In this document: positions 51,940-60,318 of the stretch, in pieces | Layout: every line of letters begins with the position of its first letter | Numbering within the stretch: position 1 is the stretch's first letter | Origin: Candidatus Scalindua arabica | Lineage (GTDB): Bacteria > Planctomycetota > Brocadiia > Brocadiales > Scalinduaceae | DNA: 64,000 nt | NCBI GenBank assembly: GCA_018263435.1 | Contig: JAANXD010000026.1 | Coordinates: 1-64,000 of the forward strand | Direction of reading: 5' to 3' | The notes under the pieces: model-generated | What the model saw: the letters and a program-made list of their open reading frames with translations, nothing else | Database searches by the model: none | What the model was told of the DNA's origin: nothing | Translations under genes and position numbers: made by a program

Positions 51940-52692
51940 ATGTCAAATTTAAACCTATCTAATTTAAATGCACAGATAAAAGATCGGATGGAACCGTTCT
52001 TTAATGAAATACTTCCCTCTTATGAGAGTCAAATCAATTCTATATATATAATAGGCAGTGCTGTTACGAGTGACTTTGATGTAAAGACATCTGACGTCGA
52101 CTCACTTATAGTGCTTAAAGAAAAGACCCTAGATATCTTTGACTTCATAGCACCAATCGGCAAAAAATACGGCAAGAGAAGAATCAGGGCCCCAATAATA
52201 ATAACTAATGATTACATACACTCTTCACTTGAGGTTTTCCCTATTCAATTTCTAAATATGCAAACTATTAATGAACTCGTTTATGGTGACGATGTTCTTA
52301 ACAGTATCAAGATTGAAAAGTCAGATTTACGACTTGTATGTGAAAGAGAATTAAAGGGTTGGATCCAGAACCTGGGTCAGGCATACATAAAATCCCTTGG
52401 TAATGACCGTATAATAAAAGAACTGTTTGTCAGTTTTCTCTCTGCATATATTCCAATTTTCAGGGCTATACTTTTCCTATACGACAGAGAATTACCAAAG
52501 GACAGAAATGCCGTACTGGACATGTGTGAAGGTGTTCTGAATGTTAAAATGAGTGTCTTTAGAGAATTAGTAACGATTAAGCTGGGCAAATACAAACCAA
52601 CACACGAAGATTTGAAAAACGATTTCCAGAGGATGTATAACACCATTGATGATATCGCAAAAATAATTGATCAATATCAGGTACAGCCATGA
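51940..52692 (+). CDS. Nucleotidyltransferase-fold protein
   Basis: 250 residues. The pol-beta-type nucleotidyltransferase motif is YIIGSAVTSDFDVKTSDVDS: GS at about 37-38 followed by the Asp-x-Asp pair (SDVDS). A helical C-terminal half (LGQAYIKSLGNDRIIKELF, DRELPKDRNAVLDMCEGVLN) resembles substrate-binding bundles of kanamycin-type or MNT-family enzymes. Substrate unknown. Overlaps the TPM gene by 4 bp (ATGA), so one operon. Confidence 0.78.
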   Translation: MSNLNLSNLNAQIKDRMEPFFNEILPSYESQINSIYIIGSAVTSDFDVKTSDVDSLIVLKEKTLDIFDFIAPIGKKYGKRRIRAPIIITNDYIHSSLEVFPIQFLNMQTINELVYGDDVLNSIKIEKSDLRLVCERELKGWIQNLGQAYIKSLGNDRIIKELFVSFLSAYIPIFRAILFLYDRELPKDRNAVLDMCEGVLNVKMSVFRELVTIKLGKYKPTHEDLKNDFQRMYNTIDDIAKIIDQYQVQP

Positions 52693-53498
52693 CTTGTAAA
52701 AAACATCTTGTGTTATTCACAATTACATTAATTACCCTGTTTGTATCCGCAATAACGGCGTTTGGAGCTGCAGATATTCCTGCACCAAAAATGCATGTTG
52801 CTGATCGTGCAAAGATAATAGACAAGAAAACAGAAGGCAGGCTTAATGCTTTCCTGGCAGAACTTGAATCTAAAACAGGCGCCCAGATGGTAGTCTTGAC
52901 TGTCAAGACTACAGGAGGAGTACCTATCGATCAATTCTCAATTGATCTCGCTAATGCATGGAAACTTGGACAGTTTGAACAGGACAATGGTGTGCTCATG
53001 GTTATTGCCAAGAAAGATAGAAAATACAGCATAGAGGTTGGCTCTGGCCTGGAGGGGGTGCTTACAAACAATTTTTGTGCAGAAATAGGCAAAGTCCTGT
53101 TTGTACCAAATTTCAGAAATGGCAACTTTAATGAGGGTATCTACCAGGGTTCCGCAGCAATCATAAATAAAATAGCAAAGAATGCCGGTATTACTGTCTC
53201 TGGAGCACCGACAAGAGTACAACTGCCCAGGAGAAGAAGTTCAGGACTATCGTTTTTGCCAATTCTTTTAATCTTCGTACTACCGATGTTACTGGGTGGC
53301 AGACGAAGGGCGTACGGAAGAAGCCGTTGGGGAGGAATGGGCATGGGAATGGGAGGAATGATGATGTTGCCATTTTTATTTGGTGGCTTTGGCGGTTTTG
53401 GCGGCCATAGAGGCGGTAGTTCAAGTGGTGGTTTCGGCGGTTTTGGAGGCGGACTAGGTGGAGGCTTTGGAGGAGGAGGCTTCTCAGGCGGTTGGTAA
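52689..53498 (+). CDS. Secreted TPM-domain protein with Gly-rich tail (YgcG-like)
   Basis: 269 residues. Signal peptide 1-26; TPM (YgcG) domain at about 33-155 (VADRAKIIDKKTEGRLNAFL, KTGAQMVVLTVKTTGGVPID, IEVGSGLEGVLTNNF, FRNGNFNEGIYQGSAAI). A membrane segment (about 184-197) is followed by a Met/Gly-rich and then almost pure Gly/Phe/Ser tail ending GGGFSGGW, typical of this family. Proposed roles include photosystem II repair and membrane assembly; here unknown. Confidence 0.88.
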   Translation: MTCKKHLVLFTITLITLFVSAITAFGAADIPAPKMHVADRAKIIDKKTEGRLNAFLAELESKTGAQMVVLTVKTTGGVPIDQFSIDLANAWKLGQFEQDNGVLMVIAKKDRKYSIEVGSGLEGVLTNNFCAEIGKVLFVPNFRNGNFNEGIYQGSAAIINKIAKNAGITVSGAPTRVQLPRRRSSGLSFLPILLIFVLPMLLGGRRRAYGRSRWGGMGMGMGGMMMLPFLFGGFGGFGGHRGGSSSGGFGGFGGGLGGGFGGGGFSGGW

Positions 53499-53556
53499 TC
53501 CCTGCTTGTCTACCTGAACATTTCCATATGTATATACATGCCACTCACAAAGGTCC

Positions 53557-54372
53557 TTACCAATCAAGCGCCTGAAGAGATTTGTCCGTGACAAATCTTG
53601 TTACAAGGGCAAGAAGCCAGGTATGCTCGTTTATTTCAAACTCTTTCCTCGACACCTTTGCCCTTACAAGAGCCATTTCTGAGCCTTTATGGAATTCAAC
53701 TGACCTCACTGCCACATAGTTTATATCGACATTAATAAATCCGCGAGAACCGAAAGTTCCGTAAAGGTCAACATCCTTAAAATCAAAGGCTTCGACATTC
53801 TCTCCCTTTTTTCTCAAACGGAAAGAAAAGGATCCGTAAAAGACCAGTGCCTTTGCCTTCTGGTTCATTCCTTCTTTAAAAGTATCGAAATCATCACCCC
53901 AATTCAAATCAAGCTCTACCCTGTCGCTGTCAAAGAAAACCTCGTAAAATGGTTTTTCCCGGTTATGCCTGACCAGGTGAACCCTGGTAATCCTCCTTGG
54001 AAATTCGCGATTGGTAAAGACTTCACTTGAAATCAAAAGCTTAATCGTCGATTCACGATCAAGATAAATCTCATCATTCTCAATTGATGTATATTTGGAA
54101 ATGTAAAAAAGCATGGTATAAAACTGCTCTAGTTTTGACCGGAGTATAGAAACATCAAAAAGCTCCTTCAGCTCTTTATCCATCTCACTATTCCTCTCTT
54201 TAAACAGCTTTGCTTCCTCAGTATCAACAAGCGCATAAACATCATCTAAAACCTGATTTATACTAAAATCCGTCGACTTTGTAACCGATCTACCTGATCT
54301 AGAACCAGATGCGAAGACTGGGATGGTGACCAATAATAACACCAAACATATACAAGTAGAATTTTTGAACAT
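53557..54372 (-). CDS. Exported hypothetical protein (271 aa)
   Basis: Signal peptide 1-22 (CLVLLLVTIPVFASGS). The mature protein is mixed alpha/beta: INQVLDDVYALVDTEEAKLF, SKYTSIENDEIYLDRESTIK, KPFYEVFFDSDRVELDLNWGD, YGTFGSRGFINVDINYVAVR, and EMALVRAKVSRKEFEINEH. I recognise no family. It is convergent with the TPM gene, 59 bp between. Probably periplasmic or outer-membrane. Confidence 0.7.
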   Translation of the reverse strand: MFKNSTCICLVLLLVTIPVFASGSRSGRSVTKSTDFSINQVLDDVYALVDTEEAKLFKERNSEMDKELKELFDVSILRSKLEQFYTMLFYISKYTSIENDEIYLDRESTIKLLISSEVFTNREFPRRITRVHLVRHNREKPFYEVFFDSDRVELDLNWGDDFDTFKEGMNQKAKALVFYGSFSFRLRKKGENVEAFDFKDVDLYGTFGSRGFINVDINYVAVRSVEFHKGSEMALVRAKVSRKEFEINEHTWLLALVTRFVTDKSLQALDW

Positions 54373-54505
54373 TTCTTAACTCTTTAAAATAATGATAACT
54401 GACCATTCAGATGGACAGCTACAAATGTAAATCTTCCCATCCAGCGATAATAATTAAAACATTTAATGTTATACAAGGTTTTACATAAATACAATAGTTT
54501 TTTTG

Positions 54506-55108
54506 TTATACATCTAAATACTTAATCCATGATTTGGCAATAAGGGCATGTCCTTCAGGAGATGGATGCACACCATCCGGCGCCCAATATTCCGGAACCT
54601 CTAATGAACAGGCCTCTTGGAATATTTTATCCAATGGTACCAGTACAGCAGCATATTCGTTCGCCAGTTTGCGAATGACTTCAATTTTGGGGTTCAAATC
54701 TTCCCTGTATACATCATTGCCTACTGAAAGCAGAAAAGGTTCACACATTATAACCCTTGAATTCAACTCGTTTGTAGTACGTTTCAAGAGTGTCCGATAT
54801 TCTTCTTCAAATTCCGTTATTGGTGTTATTAATGTATCATTTACGCCTACCAGAATAGACAGCCAATCGGGTTGCAGACTAATGCAATCAACATCCCAAC
54901 GACAAACAAGATCTCTTACCTTGTCACCGCTTACCCCTCTATTTATGAATTTAAATTCGTATTCAGGATATTTCTCCGGCAACATTATCGTTAATATCCT
55001 GACATATCCCTCTCCCAGACTATCCGGACCATCCCAGCTTCTCCCACAGTCAGTAATACTGTCACCTTGAAAAAGTATTAAAGTTCTATTCGCCAATAGA
55101 TTCTCCAT
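54506..55108 (-). CDS. SGNH-family (GDSL-like) hydrolase
   Basis: 200 residues. Block I is ILFQGDSITDCGR with the nucleophile Ser, the Gly block is FINRGVSGDKVRDL, block III ILVGVNDTLI has the Asn, and block V PDGVHPSPEGHALIAK has the Asp and His. No signal peptide, so probably intracellular. An esterase or lipase for an unknown substrate. It is followed upstream by a 69-residue ORF on the same strand. Confidence 0.88.
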   Translation of the reverse strand: MENLLANRTLILFQGDSITDCGRSWDGPDSLGEGYVRILTIMLPEKYPEYEFKFINRGVSGDKVRDLVCRWDVDCISLQPDWLSILVGVNDTLITPITEFEEEYRTLLKRTTNELNSRVIMCEPFLLSVGNDVYREDLNPKIEVIRKLANEYAAVLVPLDKIFQEACSLEVPEYWAPDGVHPSPEGHALIAKSWIKYLDV

Positions 55109-55117
55109 AATGAAATG

Positions 55118-55327
55118 TTATGATTGAAAAAGGTTTATGAACTCCTCCACCTTTAAATGAAAAACGAAATCGGCAGAACTATCGAGGGGGGTTTCAGAAA
55201 GTGTTATTATAGCAAGAAGTGCGCCATTTTCTTCTGCAATTGAGGGGATAGACCCAACTATTCTTTCACTTTTACTAACGGCAGATTTAAATGTCGCTAT
55301 GTTATTTTTGCTGTCATAAAGCTTCAT
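55118..55327 (-). CDS. Hypothetical short protein (69 aa)
   Basis: Ends 9 bp before the SGNH hydrolase start. The product has a KLYDSKNNIATFKSAVSKSE start and a regular beta/alpha look (GALLAIITLSETP, FVFHLKVEEFINLFQS). The ATG has no obvious ribosome site. No known family. Its position suggests translation together with the hydrolase. Confidence 0.45.
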   Translation of the reverse strand: MKLYDSKNNIATFKSAVSKSERIVGSIPSIAEENGALLAIITLSETPLDSSADFVFHLKVEEFINLFQS

Positions 55328-55400
55328 CAGAATATTATTACTAAAATGTGTATTCTAATGAAAGTATATTCTTTGATATAAGAAACAATGTTATAATCTT

Positions 55401-55811
55401 TTAATTCTCCAATAGTTTCCCAAGCTCATCAAGATGTTCCTCTTCATCTGCCAGTATATCTTCAAGCATTCTCCTGGTGGTATGGTCATCAGAAACATCC
55501 TTAATAAATCCCTTAAAGGCCTCAATTGCACCCTTTTCTACCTCACAGTTTACCCGTATCATGTCTTCAAGTTTTTCAGGTACATCTACCTTATCAATCT
55601 TCATTGTGGGAGTACCACCAAGAGCCGTTATTCTTTCCGCAATTGCATAAGCGTGCTTCATTTCTACTATACTTAATTTCTTAAAAATTTCTGACACCAC
55701 CGGACTATTAATACCTTTCGCCAGATAGTGATGTTGAGAATACTGCATTATAGCTGTAAGCTCTTCAACTCTAATCTTATTCAAAATCTCAATTATCTTA
55801 TTATTATCCAT
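55401..55811 (-). CDS. bfr: Bacterioferritin-like ferritin
   Basis: 136 residues of the ferritin-like fold. Di-iron ligands fit VEELTAIMQYSQHH (Glu17), SIVEMKHAYAIAERI (Glu50, His53), NCEVEKGAI (Glu90 or Glu92) and LADEEEHLDEL (Glu123, His126). At 136 it is shorter than Bfr (about 158) and lacks the C-terminal fifth helix, so heme binding and full 24-mer assembly are uncertain. The desulforedoxin gene at 55955-55833 lies immediately upstream on the same strand; it has an AAGGAAGGGGGC ribosome site. Confidence 0.85.
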   Translation of the reverse strand: MDNNKIIEILNKIRVEELTAIMQYSQHHYLAKGINSPVVSEIFKKLSIVEMKHAYAIAERITALGGTPTMKIDKVDVPEKLEDMIRVNCEVEKGAIEAFKGFIKDVSDDHTTRRMLEDILADEEEHLDELGKLLEN

Positions 55812-55832
55812 AAATCTTGCCCCCTTCCTTTA

Positions 55833-55955
55833 TTAAGGTTGTTTAATTTCCATCACCTGGTCACAACATTTTAAGGTGCCATCTCCACCATTTCTTACTT
55901 CAACCTCAGTTCCACATATTTCACAATAATACACTTCACTTTTATGTGAAGACAT
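55833..55955 (-). CDS. Desulforedoxin-type protein (40 aa)
   Basis: A 40-residue ORF missed by length limits: ATG 55955 to TAA 55833. Four Fe ligands are visible: the CEIC pair (YYCEICGTEVEV, Cys11 and Cys14) and the adjacent CC pair in LKCCDQVMEI (Cys30, Cys31), the desulforedoxin Fe(Cys)4 pattern. Desulforedoxin domains donate electrons to superoxide reductase; here it is a separate protein, in line with the one-domain superoxide reductase encoded divergently at 56472. The stop lies 21 bp before the bfr start, so both are on one transcript. Confidence 0.88.
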   Translation of the reverse strand: MSSHKSEVYYCEICGTEVEVRNGGDGTLKCCDQVMEIKQP

Positions 55956-56176
55956 AATTACACTCCTTATAAAATAAAGGTCATTGTCAATTCTTAATAA
56001 CTTCTATACTGCCCTTCTTCCAATTAACTGCAATTCAAAAATCGCAATATTCATACCAATGATTTATTTTCGTAGCCATAGTTTTTTCAATTCTTATAAG
56101 TACCGTAACTGCATAGGCTTATATTCTCATATATTTTAGAAATCTATTCTAATCAAAACCATCTTTCATGCAAAAG

Positions 56177-56230
56177 CGTAATATTTTCGTTTTTAAGGTT
56201 TAGCTATTAACACAAAACGTAATATATTCG
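56177..56230 (+). promoter_or_regulatory. Paired 13-mer, candidate operator
   Basis: CGTAATATTTTCG and CGTAATATATTCG occur on the same face of the helix (41 bp apart) between two divergent oxidative-stress genes. Each copy is close to a palindrome. A regulator shared by both sides is plausible; which regulator is unknown. Confidence 0.35.
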
Positions 56231-56410
56231 CAAACCAGCTTTTAGGTTGGAGAAATTGATTGTTCCTGGATTTTACCTTAATGACGTATGCCTTTGTTAC
56301 TTATATGCTTAAACGTAAACAGCAACATCATGCCCGTAAACATTCATTAATGGCATTGATATTGCTAAATTAAACGTATAAATTAACAGTATTTAAAGCT
56401 ATAATGGATG

Positions 56411-56440
56411 TTAAGAGTACATTGTAGCAAAGGATATAAT
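56411..56440 (+). promoter_or_regulatory. Candidate sigma-70 promoter for superoxide reductase
   Basis: TTAAGA (56411-56416), 18 bp, TATAAT (56435-56440), 31 bp before the start codon. The -10 box is a perfect consensus; the -35 box matches weakly. Confidence 0.4.
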
Positions 56441-56471
56441 CTTTTTAACTTTCTAAAAGAGGAGGTTAGTA

Positions 56472-56846
56472 ATGAGTGACGAAAAAGCACTGTTTTGTAA
56501 ATTAAATACCCTGGAAAACGCTGATAAAGATTCGCCGGTAACCAAAAAGCATGTCCCTGTTATTACGGTACCACCAGTCTTAAAGACCGGTGAGTTTTAC
56601 GACGTAAAGATCACGGTTGGAGAAATGGAACATCCAAATGAAAATGAACATTTTATTCAATGGATTGAATTTTACATTGGCAGTGTGTATCTGGGAAGAT
56701 TTGATTTTGCACCAGTAATGACTAAACCAGAGATAACAATACCCCTGAAACTAAGCCATAGCGGCCTGGATTCTACATTAAGGGCAATATCGCGTTGCAA
56801 TAGACACGGTCTTTGGGAAGGCACCGCTCAGGTAAAGACAGAATAG
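56472..56846 (+). CDS. sorA: Superoxide reductase (neelaredoxin type)
   Basis: 124 residues, reducing superoxide to hydrogen peroxide. The iron ligands are His27 (KKHVPVIT), His54 (GEMEHPNENEH), His60, His112 and Cys109 (ISRCNRHGLW). It has no N-terminal desulforedoxin domain, so it is a one-iron neelaredoxin that likely accepts electrons from the separate desulforedoxin nearby. The usual Glu before the Lys-His (E-K-H-V-P) is a Lys here (Lys25), so the glutamate lid ligand is absent, as in a few natural variants. GAGGAGG ribosome site. Confidence 0.93.
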   Translation: MSDEKALFCKLNTLENADKDSPVTKKHVPVITVPPVLKTGEFYDVKITVGEMEHPNENEHFIQWIEFYIGSVYLGRFDFAPVMTKPEITIPLKLSHSGLDSTLRAISRCNRHGLWEGTAQVKTE

Positions 56847-56942
56847 TGGTGGTGAGCTATTCTTCCAGAAAAAACATTTATTGGTAACTTTACAATTTAC
56901 ATATGAAAGTACGTTATAATCGTTTACCAGACATAATTATTA

Positions 56943-58373
56943 GTGAATACTAAGAATAAAAAGTACCGTATAGAAAAAGATTCATTAGGCGAGGTAAAAG
57001 TGCCTTTAGAGGCTTACTATGGTGCGCAGACTACCAGGGCACTGGACAACTTTCCAATCAGCGGTATCAAGCCGCACCCGATATCTACCATGTCGATGGT
57101 TTACATAAAGAGAGCTGCTGCTAAGGTAAATAATGAATTAGGGTGTCTCGACAATGAGAAAAGTGAAGCGATCATAAATGCTGCTGACAGGATTATTGAA
57201 GGAGAATTTAAAGACCAGTTTGTTGTAGATGTTTATCAAGCGGGTGCCGGCACCTCATTTAATATGAATGTAAATGAGGTGATAGCCAACATTGCAATTG
57301 AATCTTTAGGCTGGGAGAAAGGAAACTATTCAGTCATACACCCGAATGACCATGTGAACCTGGGTCAATCAACAAATGATGTCTTCCCGGCTACAATGAG
57401 AATCTCTGCATTGTATCTACTGAAGGAATTATTTCCTGTAGTCGATGCGCTTGCAAAATCATTTAATAAAAAGGCAAATGAGTTCGACAAAACCATAAAA
57501 TCAGGCAGAACACATCTCCAGGATGCAGCGCCCATAACATTAGGGCAGGAGTTCTCAGGCTATGCTGATGCAGTTTTAAAATCGGCAAAAAAGATTAAGA
57601 AGGCAAACGATGCATTAAAGGAATTAGGTATTGGCGGTACAGCAGTTGGAACAGGACTAAATTCACATCCTGATTATAAAGAGAGAATTGTTAATGAATT
57701 ACAGAATATCACAAATTTAGACATAAGAGGTGCTGCTAATTATTTCGAGGCAATGCAAAGCAATGCACCTATTACTGAAGTATCAGGCGCCTTGAAAGTA
57801 TTAGCAATTGAGTTGATCAGGATTGCCAATGATTTGCGTCTTTTAAGTTCGGGACCGAAAACCGGTCTTGCGGAGATAACACTGCCGGCAGTACAACCGG
57901 GATCTTCAATCATGCCCGGTAAGGTTAATCCGGTTATGGCCGAAATGCTGAATATGGTCTGTTTTTCCATAATAGGGAACGATCTAACGATCACAATGGC
58001 ATCACAAGCAGGACAACTTGAATTAAATGTAATGATGCCGGTAATGCAGTACAAACTGCTTGATTCTATTTCAATATTGACAAACGCCACGAAGGCATTT
58101 ACTGACAAATGCATAAAGGGAATTACTGCAAATGAGGATAGATGCAATCAATATGCTACCAATAGCATGTCTATAGTAACAGCCTTGAATCCTTACATAG
58201 GCTACTCAAAGGCCGCAGACATTGCAAAGGAGTCATTATTGACAGGCAAATCTATAAAAGAAGTCGTATTAGGAAAGAAATTATTATCTGAGAAAAAAAT
58301 CAATGAAATACTTTCACCTATGTCGATGACTAAACCTGGTTTTATTAAGACTGATAATGATGCCGATTTATGA
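56943..58373 (+). CDS. aspA: Aspartate ammonia-lyase / class II fumarase family
   Basis: 476 residues. Family signature GSSIMPGKVNP at about 320-330; SGRTHLQDAAPITLGQEF and LGQSTNDVFPATMR are also intact. EKDSLGEVKVPLEAYYGAQTTRAL and GNDLTITMASQAGQLELNVM resemble aspartase more than fumarase C (YYGAQT instead of YWGAQT). It catalyses reversible deamination of aspartate to fumarate, or fumarate hydration; the sequence does not settle this. GTG start at 56943 without strong ribosome site; monocistronic between stress and cytochrome genes. Confidence 0.85.
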   Translation: MNTKNKKYRIEKDSLGEVKVPLEAYYGAQTTRALDNFPISGIKPHPISTMSMVYIKRAAAKVNNELGCLDNEKSEAIINAADRIIEGEFKDQFVVDVYQAGAGTSFNMNVNEVIANIAIESLGWEKGNYSVIHPNDHVNLGQSTNDVFPATMRISALYLLKELFPVVDALAKSFNKKANEFDKTIKSGRTHLQDAAPITLGQEFSGYADAVLKSAKKIKKANDALKELGIGGTAVGTGLNSHPDYKERIVNELQNITNLDIRGAANYFEAMQSNAPITEVSGALKVLAIELIRIANDLRLLSSGPKTGLAEITLPAVQPGSSIMPGKVNPVMAEMLNMVCFSIIGNDLTITMASQAGQLELNVMMPVMQYKLLDSISILTNATKAFTDKCIKGITANEDRCNQYATNSMSIVTALNPYIGYSKAADIAKESLLTGKSIKEVVLGKKLLSEKKINEILSPMSMTKPGFIKTDNDADL

Positions 58374-58433
58374 AGACTGCCTGTTTATTGAAAATAACCG
58401 TCTTTTTAATTTAAAAACAAGGAATGTTACTAA

Positions 58434-59009
58434 ATGAATAAAAACATAAAAATGTTTAATATTGTTAGTTTCACTTTTCTATTAGCTCTCTCAACCGGAT
58501 TACTAAATGCAGAACAAGTAGATATATCAGAAACTGAAATGTTGCGGGAATCTTACTTGCAGGGTACCAGAGAAGAAAAGAAACAACAATGTAGTAATGA
58601 AGTTTCTCCTGCACTGGGAAGAGAATGCTCCTTCTGTCATAACGAAGATGTGACTGATTTTACCGAAGAAGGAAATAAAGCAAAAGTTATGATGAAAAAT
58701 GCAATTGCACTTGGTGTAAAGTGTGATTATTGCCATGCGGGAAAGAAACAATTTACAGACAAATTAGAAGTAGCTGTAAAAATGATTAAATTGGGAAAAA
58801 TGATGGATGTTGAATGCAGTTATTGCCATGCAGGAAAGAAAGCTCTTACTCAAAAAGGAGTGACTGCCAAGACAGCCATGCTATTGCAAGATTGGACAGG
58901 AACCGGCAACAGGAAATGCCTGAAATGTCATGTTGAAAAGAAGCAATTTGAATTAAATGATCATGGAGAAGAGATTCTAAATTCACAAAAAGGACTTTTG
59001 GATATGTAG
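58434..59009 (+). CDS. Secreted tetraheme c-type cytochrome
   Basis: 191 residues with signal peptide 1-26. Four heme sites: CSFCH (65-69), CDYCH (97-101), CSYCH (128-132) and CLKCH (162-166). The second and third units share HAGKKQFTDKL and HAGKKALTQKG with similar spacing, evidence of internal duplication. It has a KVMMKNAIALGVKCDYC helix preceding each motif, like the heme-binding helices of reaction-centre tetraheme subunits. Periplasmic electron transfer. Partners may be the 64-aa and monoheme cytochrome genes downstream. Confidence 0.87.
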   Translation: MNKNIKMFNIVSFTFLLALSTGLLNAEQVDISETEMLRESYLQGTREEKKQQCSNEVSPALGRECSFCHNEDVTDFTEEGNKAKVMMKNAIALGVKCDYCHAGKKQFTDKLEVAVKMIKLGKMMDVECSYCHAGKKALTQKGVTAKTAMLLQDWTGTGNRKCLKCHVEKKQFELNDHGEEILNSQKGLLDM

Positions 59010-59129
59010 AATATAAAGAGTTCTATCTACCCATGTTTCAAGCTAGAAAAATTATTGAGAGTCGCAATAAACATTGACATACTTATAGTTATCCTTTTTT
59101 AACCACATTTTGTATATGGAGGAATATTC

Positions 59130-59324
59130 ATGGCAAAAGTAAAAACATTTAGTTCACAACTCAAAATATTTCATGTACATGAAGAATTGGAGGCGCTTGA
59201 CAAAGCAGTAAATGACTTTATAGAGCAAAATAATATAGGAAAGATTATTTCAGTAAGCGATTCGTCAACAGTAAATGCCGACGGTGGTACAATGGGACTC
59301 ATACGCGTAGTAGCATATGAGTAG
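59130..59324 (+). CDS. Small conserved-looking protein (64 aa)
   Basis: Good ribosome site (ATGGAGGAATATTC before ATG). The protein is compact and charged: VKTFSSQLKIFHVHEELEAL, VNDFIEQNNIGKIISVSDSS, and GGTMGLIRVVAYE. No known domain recognised; the shape suggests a small alpha/beta fold. It lies between two cytochrome genes in the same direction and may serve the same system. Confidence 0.65.
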   Translation: MAKVKTFSSQLKIFHVHEELEALDKAVNDFIEQNNIGKIISVSDSSTVNADGGTMGLIRVVAYE

Positions 59325-59360
59325 ATAATTAATCAACCATTTGGAAATGGAGGCAATAAC

Positions 59361-59696
59361 GTGTTTACAAGAATATTAATTGTAGTTGTCTTACAAGCCG
59401 CAATTGGATTTTTAGTATTGCCGGGAATACTTGCCGATGATATCGATGGGCAGGATCTGTACACAAGGCACTGTGTTTTATGTCATGGTGAAGACGGTAC
59501 AGGCAAAACTGATTTGGGAGCGGGGCTAGGTGCGCGTGACTTCAACGATAAGAAGTTTCAGGCTGGCATAACAGATGAACAGATCGTAGAACAGATTGCA
59601 AGTGGGACCGAAGAGAAGATGTTTCCATTTAAGGATAAACTCACAGCAGAGGAGATGAAGGTATTGGTTCCAGTAATCAGGGCATTTGGCGAATAA
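59361..59696 (+). CDS. Small class I c-type cytochrome
   Basis: 111 residues with signal peptide 1-25. Heme site CVLCH (38-42) in YTRHCVLCHGEDGTGKT, Met87 in EEKMFPFKDKL is a likely axial ligand, and the C-terminal helix MKVLVPVIRAFG matches the class I fold (close to nitrite/sulfite donor cytochromes). Starts at GTG 59361 behind GGAGGCAATAAC. Ends just before an inverted-repeat region that may terminate it. Confidence 0.87.
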   Translation: MFTRILIVVVLQAAIGFLVLPGILADDIDGQDLYTRHCVLCHGEDGTGKTDLGAGLGARDFNDKKFQAGITDEQIVEQIASGTEEKMFPFKDKLTAEEMKVLVPVIRAFGE

Positions 59697-59700
59697 AGAA

Positions 59701-59776
59701 CCCCTCACCTCCCTGCATGTTTACCCGATGGCTGGTGGGCTGTCAGGCAGACTTATACAGGGAGGTTTTGGGGGTT
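59701..59776 (+). promoter_or_regulatory. Long stem region after the cytochrome gene
   Basis: CCCCTCACCTCCCTG (59701-59715) pairs with CAGGGAGG (59758-59765) and, after a TTTT bulge, GGGG (59770-59773). The enclosed 42 nt contain a GATGGCTGGTGGGC piece. It lacks a terminal T-run, so it is more likely a structured transcript element or repeat than a simple terminator. Confidence 0.35.
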
Positions 59777-59830
59777 ATTAACAGTATTAATGTACATATA
59801 CCAAGAAAACATTCATAAGAAAGGAACATA

Positions 59831-60274
59831 ATGATGAGCACTAGTGTTTCAGAGGAAACAGAAAATGCAATTGGAAATACCAGGTTTAACACTTCGAAAT
59901 ATGCTATACATCGACAAATAGAAGATTCACAGGATGAACAATTTTCTAAAGAGAGGCAGCATCCTTGTTACATTGCTAAACTTCCTTCACACACTGCAAG
60001 TATGAATGTTGGTGTCGTTGTTGCAGGTGGAACATCAGGCAATCATCGTCACTACTACGAAAGTTTAATTTACATAATAAAAGGCAATGGATATTCAGTT
60101 GTAGAAGGCAATAAAGTGGAATGGGAAGCAGGTGATATTATCTATGCCCCACCATGGTCATGGCATCAGCATTTTAATACAGATCCTGATAATGAAGTTC
60201 GTTATGTTGCATATACTAATGCACCACTTCTGCAAAATGTTGGAGGAATTGCAAGAAGAGAAGAAGCTGTGTAG
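59831..60274 (+). CDS. Cupin-domain protein 1
   Basis: 147 residues. Cupin motif 1 is GNHRHYYESLIYIIKGNG (H-x-H, then Glu) and motif 2 is GDIIYAPPWSWHQHFN with His and Asn; three His and one Glu should bind a metal. A leading 40-residue arm (NTSKYAIHRQIED) precedes. No catalytic family is recognised; monocupins of this kind include dioxygenases and regulators. The next gene encodes a close relative. Confidence 0.8.
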   Translation: MMSTSVSEETENAIGNTRFNTSKYAIHRQIEDSQDEQFSKERQHPCYIAKLPSHTASMNVGVVVAGGTSGNHRHYYESLIYIIKGNGYSVVEGNKVEWEAGDIIYAPPWSWHQHFNTDPDNEVRYVAYTNAPLLQNVGGIARREEAV

Positions 60275-60318
60275 TTTTGTAGGGTCATATCACAAATAAA
60301 CAAAAAGGAGGACTATTT

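Larger units (their letters stand above)
55956..56471. other. Divergent control region between desulforedoxin/bfr and superoxide reductase genes
   Basis: About 515 bp without a credible gene. It contains two 13-mers CGTAATATTTTCG (56177-56189) and CGTAATATATTCG (56218-56230), one mismatch apart, spaced 41 bp (four helical turns), and a plausible promoter for the superoxide reductase gene. A 31-codon open frame at 56281 has no ribosome site and is not convincing. Confidence 0.5.

Noticed and set aside
56281-56376. Short 31-codon ORF in the stress-gene control region
   Set aside because: No ribosome site and no recognisable protein pattern; probably chance.
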